Assembly: GCA_017631745.1 (NCBI GenBank) | Contig: JAGBSR010000094.1 | Coordinates: forward strand, 1-5,178 | DNA length: 5,178 bases | Origin: Clostridia bacterium | GTDB lineage: Bacteria; Bacillota; Clostridia; Oscillospirales; Acutalibacteraceae | Direction of reading: 5' to 3' | In this document: positions 1 to 4,745 of the stretch, piece by piece | Position numbering within the stretch: the stretch's first letter is position 1 | How the letters are laid out: each line of letters starts with the position of its first letter | Made by a program: the position numbers and the translations under genes | The notes under the pieces: generated by a model | Databases searched by the model: none | What the model was told of the DNA's origin: nothing | Seen by the model: only the letters and a program-made list of their open reading frames with translations

Positions 1-668
1 TCTTCTTCTTCTTCGGACTCTGCCGATGTAAGAGACTCGAGAACTGAATTTTCAGTGATATATGACCCTGACACCCAGCCGTAAAGGTCGAGAGAAGGAA
101 TATATACATATGCCCATATATCATTAAGTGTGTTTTTACCTATTACCTGCAAGGCGGTACCGAAGGGGATAGCTTCAATTTTTGCATAGGCGTTGTCGGG
201 GCCTTTGCGCAAGGTAAGACCTCTCTGGCTTGTCACAGTGCAAAGAGTGCTTTTAAGGCTTATCTCAGGTGAGATTGTACCGAGATAGCTGTCGTAATCC
301 TGAGGTGTATTCGAATTATCTGTTAAAGGCTCAGCGGTGGTACTCTCAGGTGTGAACAAGGCTGAAAAGGCGGGAGTGAGCTGAAAATAATCGGCTATTG
401 TAAGAGTACCTATAATAAGAAGAGTGACAATAAAGACAGAAATAAAAATAAAAGGGCCTTTGGATTTCTTGGGTGCTGTGGCGGTATCCGGGTAAATATA
501 AACAGGATCGCTCTGAAAAATCGGCGATTCCCGTTTGGGTGCGTTTTTTTCTTCGTGTGATTTACTGTCCTTTGAGCTTGAAACATCCGTGAGCTTTTGT
601 GGAACTCCGCAGTGGGGACAAAAGTCCTCTTCGCCGCTTAAATTGTTATTGCAGTTTCGGCAAAGCAT
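1..668 (-). CDS. Zinc-ribbon, single-TM, extracytoplasmic SH3-domain protein (C-terminus cut by window edge)
   Basis: This frame is open from an ATG at 668 to the window edge (222 complete codons, no stop), so the protein is partial. It starts with a small zinc ribbon, CxxC-x10-CxxC at residues 3, 6, 17 and 20. A hydrophilic linker (about 25-70, Lys/Ser/Glu/Pro rich) follows, then one hydrophobic helix at about 72-96. A second linker leads to a bacterial SH3 (SH3b/SH3_3-type) domain at about 141-206, with the family pattern LTLRKGP...Y.KI..I..GT.L.V and a closing YGWVSGSYI. The visible end is an acidic run. The predicted topology is zinc ribbon inside and SH3 outside. In this family SH3b domains usually bind cell wall; the ligand here is unknown. 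AAAGGAG lies 7 nt before the ATG, which fixes the start. No clear promoter was found between it and the terminator at 765-802. Domain calls are firm; the role is not. Confidence 0.88.
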   Translation of the reverse strand, partial: MLCRNCNNNLSGEEDFCPHCGVPQKLTDVSSSKDSKSHEEKNAPKRESPIFQSDPVYIYPDTATAPKKSKGPFIFISVFIVTLLIIGTLTIADYFQLTPAFSALFTPESTTAEPLTDNSNTPQDYDSYLGTISPEISLKSTLCTVTSQRGLTLRKGPDNAYAKIEAIPFGTALQVIGKNTLNDIWAYVYIPSLDLYGWVSGSYITENSVLESLTSAESEEEE

Positions 669-764
669 AATTAAACTCCTTTACTTTTTAATAAGAGAAG
701 TTTAACACGGGGGGAACGAAAACTTTGTCACATTAATGCCTTAAGTATGCATATTTCAAGACAG

Positions 765-802
765 AAAGAAACCGAGTATCCTGACTTATACTCGGCTTCT
801 TT
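765..802 (-). terminator. Rho-independent terminator after the esterase gene
   Basis: The core stem is a perfect 8-bp inverted repeat, CCGAGTAT (772-779) with ATACTCGG (788-795), around an 8-nt loop. It extends by six A/T-rich pairs (765-770 with 797-802) across one mismatched position, which becomes a G-U wobble in minus-strand RNA. Read on the minus strand, the right arm runs into TTTCTTTCT. It lies about 200 nt past the stop of the alpha/beta hydrolase and before the zinc-ribbon gene, so it should separate the two units. The U-tract is interrupted, so efficiency may be moderate. A plus-strand transcript would also meet the stem and a short T-rich tail. Confidence 0.7.
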
Positions 803-828
803 ACATACATATTTGAAAGGAGAGGGGA

Positions 829-894
829 GTGCGGTGGGAAGGAGGGATGATGAATGAAAAATCGGAAAAAAACACACATCAATTCCCATCGCAC
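829..894. repeat. 12-bp near-perfect inverted repeat in the 669-999 gene-free stretch
   Basis: GTGCGGTGGGAA (829-840) matches the reverse complement of 883-894 at 11 of 12 positions; the twelfth is G-T on the plus strand and A-C on the minus strand. The 42-nt loop contains a purine-rich stretch on the plus strand (GGAGGGATGATGAATG at 841-856), which reads as the pyrimidine run CATCATCCCTCC in the esterase 3' untranslated region. A second inverted repeat, ACTTTAAA/TTTAAAGT (915-922/928-935), lies nearby and has no G+C, so it is not a terminator. Apart from these and the terminator at 765-802, I see no gene between 669 and 999. Confidence 0.5.
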
Positions 895-999
895 AATCAC
901 AGTATACGGGTGTTACTTTAAAAGTAATTTAAAGTGTCGTTAACAGCCTTTGCTTATTATGTAAACATTTTTTTATGAGCGTTTCATAATTTTAACACA

Positions 1000-2031
1000 T
1001 TACCAGTGAGCAGCACCGCAAGCACATATCTTTTTTGAGGGGCTGAAAATCATATTGAAGAAGTTTGTTATTGCCCACCAGAATTTTGTCCAGCCCTTGC
1101 TTGCATGGCAATCGCAGTGGCAGACATTGCTTTCTTTTGCTTCGCCCAGAACCTGAGATGAAAGCCAGGTGATAATTGATTCGTTTTCATTTGTTTTAAT
1201 TGTGGTACCCTTGGCATTCTGGGTTTTCATACCGCAGTCTGAGGGCTGATTAAGCAGGTCGCTGCCGACAGCAAAGTCAACACGGTGGTGACCGTTGTCA
1301 TGATAGTTATATTTGCTGAAGGTTGTAATTCTGCAATATGAGGGAATATTTGTAATATCCTTTACACTGTTCCAGAAGGGCTTTGCAAAAGTGACGTGTG
1401 ATGCTGTTGTATCTTTAGTGCAGGTGACAAGCCAAATGGGGGTGTTTTTCATAGACTTGACCTGAGCAGCAGTAACAGAATCAAAAGGCGCAATAACCAC
1501 AACAGCGGCAAAGAAGCCTGAGTTGTTAGACGCAACACTTACGGTACCGGCACCGCCCATACTCCAACCGATGAGATAGATTCTTGAGGTGTCGATATTG
1601 TCTGAGTTGGCTGCAACATAGTCTTTTATAAGAGACATAAGCTCAGGGTGGAAGGATGTGTTTGCCCAGGTGTTTGTATTGCCGCCGGGGGTACGGGGCA
1701 TAAGTATAAAGGCACCGCCTGCATTTTTAAAACGAGCCTGATATTCACTGCTTGACCACTTATAAAAGTCTGAGGCTGTGAGCTGTTCTCCTTCATGCGA
1801 ACCGCTGTTTCTGCCGTGAAGTATCACAACCAAGGGATATTTAGTGTTGTCGTTTTCGTCTTTGACAGGAGAGTAGGCTCTGTAATCAAGTTCGTGATTT
1901 TCGCCTTTTTGCCACTGAGCAACGAGCGCATCTTTGCCCTGACTGATACTGACATTAATTGCGCCGGCGCTTACACTGATACAGGAAACTAGCATTACAA
2001 GTAAGAGGATAAAAGAAATAAGTTTTTTCAT
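1000..2031 (-). CDS. Exported alpha/beta-hydrolase (esterase/depolymerase-like) with Cys/His-rich C-terminal tail
   Basis: This is a 343-residue protein with an N-terminal export signal (MKK, hydrophobic core about 4-20). Cleavage could be type I near SVSAGA. LVSC at 14-17 also fits a lipobox, so a lipoprotein is possible. The catalytic fold is an alpha/beta hydrolase of the PHB-depolymerase/LpqC/carboxylesterase type. The oxyanion-hole motif is LHGRNSG (71-77), the nucleophile elbow is GWSMGG with Ser157, the likely acid is Asp207 (TCTKD), and the likely base is His244, His248 or His249 in YHDNGHHRVDF. The fold ends near residue 295 and a separate tail follows (about 303-343): CHCDCH at 304-309, an aromatic amphipathic segment (GWTKFWWAITNFFNMIF), then KKICACGAAHW at the terminus. 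GAAGGTG sits 7 nt before the ATG, and a promoter lies at 2067-2095. Substrate cannot be read from sequence; an ester of plant polymer, lipid or peptide is possible. Fold confidence is high, exact family moderate. Confidence 0.93.
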   Translation of the reverse strand: MKKLISFILLLVMLVSCISVSAGAINVSISQGKDALVAQWQKGENHELDYRAYSPVKDENDNTKYPLVVILHGRNSGSHEGEQLTASDFYKWSSSEYQARFKNAGGAFILMPRTPGGNTNTWANTSFHPELMSLIKDYVAANSDNIDTSRIYLIGWSMGGAGTVSVASNNSGFFAAVVVIAPFDSVTAAQVKSMKNTPIWLVTCTKDTTASHVTFAKPFWNSVKDITNIPSYCRITTFSKYNYHDNGHHRVDFAVGSDLLNQPSDCGMKTQNAKGTTIKTNENESIITWLSSQVLGEAKESNVCHCDCHASKGWTKFWWAITNFFNMIFSPSKKICACGAAHW

Positions 2032-2066
2032 AATTGAGCACCTTCTTTTTTTGTTCTTATAAATTA

Positions 2067-2095
2067 AGTTTACTACTGCATATTAAAAAAGTCAA
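2067..2095 (-). promoter_or_regulatory. Sigma-A-type promoter of the esterase gene
   Basis: On the minus strand TTGACT (2090-2095, five of six consensus bases) is separated by exactly 17 nt from TAAACT (2067-2072, four of six). The expected start lies near 2060, about 28 nt before the ATG at 2031. Because the cloverleaf element (2117-2197) is upstream of the -35 box, it would not be part of this transcript. Confidence 0.68.
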
Positions 2096-2116
2096 TCGTT
2101 TTTGGAAAAATGCGAG

Positions 2117-2197
2117 GGGGCTCCGCTGCCGAATGAAATTCGGCGTGCGGATGCCTATGGCATCCGCAAAAATCGCTTCGCGATTTTGCGGAGCCCC
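2117..2197. repeat. 81-bp nested palindrome with four-way cloverleaf fold (REP/MITE-like element or structured RNA)
   Basis: Four perfect inverted repeats nest with almost no unpaired bases. The outer stem is GGGGCTCCGC (2117-2126) with 2188-2197, 10 bp. Arm 1 is GCCGAAT (2128-2134) with 2138-2144, 7 bp. Arm 2 is TGCGGATGCC (2146-2155) with 2159-2168, 10 bp. Arm 3 is AAAATCGC (2169-2176) with 2180-2187, 8 bp. Every arm has a 3-nt loop and only 2127 and 2145 lie unpaired at the junction. It is much richer in G+C than its flanks. It sits after the terminator of one unit and before the promoter of the next, which favours a DNA-level or mobile element over a leader RNA. It is not a tRNA: loops and arm lengths do not fit. 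I do not recognise the family. Confidence 0.85.
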
Positions 2198-2217
2198 GGT
2201 CTGCCGTTTCCGCTCAC

Positions 2218-2246
2218 AAAAAAAAGAACTGCCCTGAGGACAGTTC
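2218..2246 (-). terminator. Rho-independent terminator of the MFS/DUF4345 unit
   Basis: Minus-strand RNA forms a 9-bp stem: GAACTG pairs with CAGTTC (2241-2246 with 2226-2231), then one U-G wobble, then two C-G pairs, closed by a 3-nt loop. Eight consecutive T residues follow (complement of 2218-2225). The hairpin begins 18 nt past the stop of the DUF4345-like gene. The wobble pair is present only in the minus-strand reading, which agrees with the gene direction. Confidence 0.9.
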
Positions 2247-2264
2247 AATAAAGATGTGTGTTTA

Positions 2265-2675
2265 TCAGTAAAGTACCTTTGAAAGAATGAAGCAGGTCCA
2301 GAGAGCGATTACAAAAAGCCCCTCAGCAGGAATTGCAAGCTTTGTGTAAGGACATTTCCAGCCCTTATCAACAAAAAGGAAAATAGTTCTTGTTGTGAAA
2401 ACTGTTGTTGCAAAGATAAGACCGCCTACAAGTGAATGTACGGGTGTGCCTGTTGCATAGGTAACATAAAGAAGGAATGCACCGAGAGCAAAGGAGATAC
2501 CGCCGTAGTAAACGCGGATTTCAGTTTTACCTGCATTGTCAACGGGCTTTACTGAAAAGCTTTCAGCATTTTTGATGGGGTTTGTGATGAAAACGATTGC
2601 CATACCGAAAAAGTATAAAGCAAGACCGATTACTGCAACGGCAGCAGGGATGTTTGACATAAGAATTTCTTTCAT
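2265..2675 (-). CDS. Small four-helix membrane protein, DUF4345-like
   Basis: This 136-residue protein is almost entirely hydrophobic, with four predicted membrane helices at about 9-31, 56-75, 79-101 and 113-133. Between helix 1 and helix 2 it carries EIRVYYGGISFALGAFLL (52-69), which resembles the R.YGG...LG signature I associate with DUF4345 membrane proteins; length and helix count also fit. The biochemical function of that family is unknown to me. The start at 2675 is preceded by AAAGGAAG with 7 nt spacing; an internal Met6 has a poorer site. It follows the MFS gene by 65 nt with no G+C-bearing terminator between them, so the two are probably co-transcribed, possibly with extra input from a weak promoter in the gap. 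A helper role to the transporter is speculation. The unit ends at the terminator 2218-2246. Confidence 0.85.
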   Translation of the reverse strand: MKEILMSNIPAAVAVIGLALYFFGMAIVFITNPIKNAESFSVKPVDNAGKTEIRVYYGGISFALGAFLLYVTYATGTPVHSLVGGLIFATTVFTTRTIFLFVDKGWKCPYTKLAIPAEGLFVIALWTCFILSKVLY

Positions 2676-2706
2676 ATTTTTACTTCCTTTCAGATTTTAT
2701 GGATAT

Positions 2707-2735
2707 ATATTATCATAAAATTTTATATTGGTAAA
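2707..2735 (-). promoter_or_regulatory. Possible weak promoter before the DUF4345-like gene
   Basis: On the minus strand TTTACC (2730-2735) and TAATAT (2707-2712) are 17 nt apart, each with four of six consensus bases. An overlapping GATAAT (2709-2714) is a better -10 but leaves a 15-nt spacer. The spacer includes the perfect palindrome ATAAAATTTTAT (2715-2726). The stretch is so A/T rich that chance matches are expected, so co-transcription from the MFS promoter remains the simpler view. Confidence 0.3.
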
Positions 2736-2740
2736 GGCTT

Positions 2741-3901
2741 TTATTTGTTTTTGACGGTTTGTATTGTTTTTTCGCTGAAAAGAGCAAGACCGACACAAAG
2801 AGCCATAAGCACAAAAGCTGTAATTTTAAAGGTTGTAGCCGAAGCTACATAACCGTAGATAAGCTGCACGGCAAAGCCGATGGCGTAAGCACCGCCCATA
2901 TGATAACCGGTGATATCAGCACTGTACTGCTTGCCGAAACGCTCGGGCACGGCATGAAGCGTGCTTGGGAAAACAGGGCCGAAGCCAACGCCGATAAGAA
3001 GAAGTCCAACGAGGGCGTTTGCGCCGATAGGCAAAAGAAGAATAAGCATACCTATGAAAGATACGATAATACCGCCGCGTATAAGTGTGTTGTCGCTGAA
3101 TTTCATAGAAACAAAACCCGAAATAACTCTGCCGACCATTATGCCGCCGTAATAAAGGGAAACCCACATAGCCGCCGTATCGGGTGAAAGACCGAGAGTA
3201 TTTACAATATAAGTTGCGCCCCAGGTGCCAAGAAGAAATTCCATTGAGCAGTAAAGACCGAGAGAAACAGTACTTGTGATAACGCCCTTTATCTTAAAGA
3301 TTTCAATAAAGCTTTTATCTGTCTTTTCTTCGGACTCTGCCGAATTATCACCCTCAAGTCCCTTCCATTTCGGCAGGGTACACAAAACAACCAGTGCAAT
3401 AACAACCTGCATGAGAGCAACCACTCTGTAGCCGCCTCGCCAGGAGCCTGTTTCGCCTGTGAGAAACTGCGACATAATCATAGGACTCACCGTTACGCCG
3501 ATACCCCAGAAGCAGTGAAGCCAATTCATATGCTGAGCCTTATAGTGCAAAGATACAAAATTGTTAAGACCCGTATCAATTGCGCCTGCACCGTAGCCGA
3601 GAATGACAGAAAAGATAATCATAACATAGATATTAGGTGCAAAGCTTATGCCAACAAGTCCTGCAGCTGTGAGAAAAATCGAAAACAGAGTTACTTTGCC
3701 TGTGCCGAATTTTCTTATGAGCTTGCCTGAAATAAAGCTTACACCGCCGGTACACACGCCGATGATTATGCTGTAAAGAGAAGCGAAGCTTTCCTGCATA
3801 TCAAACTCAAGGTGAACAACGGGCCAGGATACCCCGAAAAGGCTGTCGGGCAACCCGAGAGAGATAAACACCACATAGATTACAATAAGCAACAATATCA
3901 T
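2741..3901 (-). CDS. MFS transporter, FucP-like (sugar/solute:cation symporter type)
   Basis: This is a 386-residue integral membrane protein with the usual twelve-helix major facilitator layout and a hydrophilic central loop at about 177-200 (contains SAESEEKTD). The N-terminal half begins SLGLPDSLFGVSWPVV (14-29), which recalls the fucose-permease-like branch. The loop 2-3 region carries a motif A variant, GKLIRKFGTGKV (59-70). GAGAIDTGLNNFVS (104-117) and MNWLHCFWGIG (125-135), and in the second half EFLLGTWGATY (221-231), are also typical of that branch. It probably moves a small sugar or metabolite with cation coupling; the substrate cannot be assigned. AAAGGCAGGA precedes the ATG by about 7 nt, and an extended -10 promoter lies at 3955-3984. 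The next gene starts 65 nt after its stop, so an operon is likely. It is separated from the peptide operon upstream by the terminator at 4006-4043, so a role in peptide export is not supported by layout. Confidence 0.92.
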   Translation of the reverse strand: MILLLIVIYVVFISLGLPDSLFGVSWPVVHLEFDMQESFASLYSIIIGVCTGGVSFISGKLIRKFGTGKVTLFSIFLTAAGLVGISFAPNIYVMIIFSVILGYGAGAIDTGLNNFVSLHYKAQHMNWLHCFWGIGVTVSPMIMSQFLTGETGSWRGGYRVVALMQVVIALVVLCTLPKWKGLEGDNSAESEEKTDKSFIEIFKIKGVITSTVSLGLYCSMEFLLGTWGATYIVNTLGLSPDTAAMWVSLYYGGIMVGRVISGFVSMKFSDNTLIRGGIIVSFIGMLILLLPIGANALVGLLLIGVGFGPVFPSTLHAVPERFGKQYSADITGYHMGGAYAIGFAVQLIYGYVASATTFKITAFVLMALCVGLALFSEKTIQTVKNK

Positions 3902-3954
3902 TAATTTATCCTGCCTTTCTTTTACTAAGAGTAAATAAACTCAAGTCAGTAGTG

Positions 3955-3984
3955 ATTATATCATATTTATTAGGTTTATGTATA
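3955..3984 (-). promoter_or_regulatory. Promoter of the MFS gene, extended -10 type
   Basis: On the minus strand TATAAT (3955-3960) is a perfect -10 box and is preceded by TGA, giving the extended TGnTATAAT form (3955-3963). A -35-like TATACA (3979-3984, four of six) lies 18 nt upstream. The expected start is near 3948, about 47 nt before the ATG at 3901. Confidence 0.7.
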
Positions 3985-4005
3985 TATAACAGATAATTTT
4001 TTTCC

Positions 4006-4043
4006 AAAAGAAAAACAGAGATAACCGGAAGATTATCTCTGTT
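4006..4043 (-). terminator. Strong terminator of the three-peptide operon
   Basis: A perfect 11-bp stem, AACAGAGATAA (4014-4024) with 4033-4043, closes an 8-nt loop. In minus-strand RNA it is followed by TTTCTTTT (complement of 4006-4013). It begins 20 nt past the stop of peptide A and lies upstream of the MFS promoter, so it closes the peptide operon and insulates the transporter from it. A plus-strand transcript would meet no T-run. Confidence 0.85.
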
Positions 4044-4062
4044 GACTCAATTATGTATCGAA

Positions 4063-4206
4063 TTATATTTTACCAAGAATGGTTAATGTAACAGTATCAA
4101 TAAAAGCGATAAAACGCTTAGCTACTCTTTCGGCATCGTCCCACTCAGTAAAAAGTTTCTTGAGAATGTCTGCAAAAATTTCCAGATAAGCTACCATCTC
4201 AAGCAT
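4063..4206 (-). CDS. Tandem amphipathic small peptide A (47 aa), third in the operon
   Basis: This 47-residue peptide begins MLEMVAYLEIFADILKKLF and ends LTILGKI. It contains no Cys, no signal peptide and no double-Gly leader. Hydrophobic and charged residues alternate as in a long amphipathic helix, with one Trp at position 22 and a net charge slightly negative by my count. It aligns without gaps to peptide B (28 of 46 positions identical by hand count), most strongly at residues 12-23 and 28-33 (VAKRFI). AAAGGGGG lies about 8 nt before the ATG. It is the most divergent in its C-terminal tail (GKI where B and C have HK) and is followed directly by the terminator. Paralogy with B and C under separate ribosome sites is the main evidence that it is real. 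The function is unknown; a surface-active peptide or leaderless bacteriocin component is a hypothesis. Confidence 0.85.
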   Translation of the reverse strand: MLEMVAYLEIFADILKKLFTEWDDAERVAKRFIAFIDTVTLTILGKI

Positions 4207-4229
4207 AGATGAGCCCCCTTTCGCTTAAA

Positions 4230-4264
4230 GCTACTGCAAGGGCCTGACGACCAATTGCTGTAAC
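4230..4264 (-). other. Intercistronic hairpin between peptides B and A
   Basis: In minus-strand RNA 4255-4264 pairs with 4230-4239 over ten positions, with one U-G wobble and one A-A mismatch. A second short stem (4249-4252 with 4241-4244, one wobble) stacks inside. No T-run follows, so it is not an evident terminator. It occupies most of the 70-nt spacer and ends about 23 nt before the ATG of peptide A, leaving that ribosome site free. It may set transcript stability or relative yield of the peptides. Confidence 0.5.
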
Positions 4265-4276
4265 AATAAACCGTTA

Positions 4277-4417
4277 TTATTTGTGGAGGATTGTTAATGC
4301 AACCTGTTCCATATAATCGATGAAACGCTTTGCAACAGTTTCAACATTATCCCATTCAGTAAAGAGTTTTTTGATAATGTCTGCAATAACTTTGAAGTAA
4401 GCTAACATATCAGGCAT
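4277..4417 (-). CDS. Tandem amphipathic small peptide B (46 aa), second in the operon
   Basis: This is a 46-residue leaderless peptide beginning MPDMLAYFKVIADIIKKLF, with EWDNVE at 21-26, VAKRFI at 28-33 and a C-terminal LTILHK. It has seven acidic and six basic side chains by my count, so it is close to neutral, and a helical amphipathic pattern runs through the whole chain. It is the middle member in sequence as well as position: 29 of 45 aligned residues match peptide C and 28 of 46 match peptide A. AAAGGAAC lies about 6 nt before the ATG. The tandem stop TAATAA and the next bases (ACGGTTTAT) are shared exactly with peptide C, which points to duplication of a gene plus its 3' flank. Function unknown; see peptide A. 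Confidence 0.87.
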   Translation of the reverse strand: MPDMLAYFKVIADIIKKLFTEWDNVETVAKRFIDYMEQVALTILHK

Positions 4418-4435
4418 AAATAAGTTCCTTTCTGT

Positions 4436-4477
4436 TCAATTACATTGCCGCATATTAATAAATATGGATGTAATTGA
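4436..4477 (-). other. Intercistronic hairpin between peptides C and B
   Basis: A perfect 10-bp inverted repeat (TCAATTACAT at 4436-4445 with 4468-4477) encloses a second 6-bp stem (CATATT 4451-4456 with AATATG 4461-4466) across an asymmetric internal loop. It fills most of the 70-nt spacer and ends 18 nt before the ATG of peptide B. There is no T-run, so it is unlikely to terminate. Its sequence is unrelated to the hairpin in the B-A spacer although position and size are similar. Confidence 0.55.
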
Positions 4478-4487
4478 TAAACCGTTA

Positions 4488-4625
4488 TTATTTGTGGAGT
4501 ATTGTTAATGTAATCTGTTCCATAAATTCGATGAAACGAACTGCAACATCTTCTACAAGATTCCATTCACCGAGAAGTGTTTTGATAACATCAGCAATAA
4601 CAGTTACGTAACTTAAAAGATCCAT
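4488..4625 (-). CDS. Tandem amphipathic small peptide C (45 aa), first in the operon
   Basis: This 45-residue leaderless peptide begins MDLLSYVTVIADVIKTLL, with EWNLVE at 20-25, VAVRFIEFMEQ at 27-37 and C-terminal LTILHK. It is the most acidic of the three (seven acidic, three basic by my count). The start at 4625 is chosen over an in-frame ATG at 4745 for three reasons: GGAAAGGGG lies about 6 nt before 4625; alignment with peptides A and B begins there; and the upstream ATG abuts the -10 box and would lie before the expected transcription start. It is the promoter-proximal gene, downstream of a leader with hairpins at 4663-4684 and 4694-4725. Function unknown; see peptide A. Confidence 0.87.
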   Translation of the reverse strand: MDLLSYVTVIADVIKTLLGEWNLVEDVAVRFIEFMEQITLTILHK

Positions 4626-4662
4626 AATAAACCCCTTTCCATTTTTACATTGTTTAAGATTG

Positions 4663-4684
4663 CAAACAGAAAAATTACTGTCTG
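4663..4684 (-). other. Leader hairpin upstream of peptide C
   Basis: In minus-strand RNA CAGACAG (complement of 4678-4684) pairs with CTGTTTG (complement of 4663-4669) over seven positions including one G-U wobble, around an 8-nt A/U-rich loop. The wobble exists only in the minus-strand reading. It lies about 38 nt before the peptide C start and could protect the 5' end or affect translation. Confidence 0.4.
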
Positions 4685-4693
4685 ATTGCCTAA

Positions 4694-4725
4694 TGTGGAA
4701 AACTTTTCCACAACCTTGTGGAAAA
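4694..4725. promoter_or_regulatory. Triple TTTTCCACA-type inverted boxes in the peptide leader
   Basis: The same 9-mer occurs three times in alternating orientation: TGTGGAAAA at 4694-4702, TTTTCCACA at 4704-4712 and TGTGGAAAA at 4717-4725. Boxes 2 and 3 form a 10-bp perfect inverted repeat with a 2-nt centre. Boxes 1 and 2 form a 9-bp one with a 1-nt centre, so two mutually exclusive palindromes share box 2. The array lies just inside the predicted transcript (start near 4739). It could be an operator bound by a dimeric regulator, or an RNA switch. TTTTCCACA differs by one base from the DnaA-box consensus TTATCCACA, so DnaA binding is also conceivable. Confidence 0.55.
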
Positions 4726-4745
4726 CGAAATTTACACACGGACAA

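Larger units (their letters stand above)
4063..4625 (-). repeat. Three tandem gene-sized direct repeats (peptide cassette)
   Basis: Start-to-start distances are 208 bp (C to B) and 211 bp (B to A), and both spacers are exactly 70 nt. Coding parts are clearly homologous. The best-conserved DNA between B and C covers the last third of each gene plus the bases after the stop (4268-4320 against 4479-4531). The rest of each spacer is not conserved, apart from a purine-rich ribosome site. Confidence 0.85.

Noticed and set aside
854..943. A 29-codon plus-strand frame with AAGGAGGG 7 nt before its ATG
   Set aside because: The ribosome-site match is good, but there is no promoter in front, it lies antisense inside the esterase 3' region, and the peptide has no recognisable pattern. 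The purine run is better explained as the complement of a pyrimidine tract.
1795..1992. Plus-strand 65-codon frame inside the esterase gene
   Set aside because: Antisense shadow of a clear alpha/beta-hydrolase coding sequence with no ribosome site.
2034..2248. Overlapping open frames of 63-67 residues on both strands through the cloverleaf element
   Set aside because: They run through perfect palindromes, a terminator and a promoter. Both strands are open at once and composition follows the repeat rather than a protein.
2759..3187. Open frames antisense to or out of frame with the MFS gene (including 2916-3167, 2961-3152 and 3515-3730)
   Set aside because: Shadows of the well-supported transporter frame; no ribosome sites or family features.
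2741..3901. The MFS transporter as the exporter of the three peptides
   Set aside because: It has its own promoter, is separated from the peptides by a strong terminator, and resembles FucP-like solute importers rather than peptide exporters.
4291..4317. Plus-strand TTGTTA and perfect TATAAT inside peptide B as an antisense promoter (type I toxin-antitoxin idea)
   Set aside because: The spacer is only 15 nt, the TATAAT is not conserved in peptides A or C, and it arises from codons for Ile-Asp-Tyr.
4694..4725. Origin of replication based on DnaA-box-like repeats
   Set aside because: Only three one-mismatch boxes within about 30 bp, no dnaA/dnaN or replication genes nearby, and the boxes lie inside a leader transcript; an operator or RNA fold is simpler.
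4488..4745. An 85-residue version of peptide C starting at 4745
   Set aside because: The upstream ATG abuts the predicted -10 box and precedes the transcript start; the ribosome site and alignment to peptides A and B support the 4625 start.
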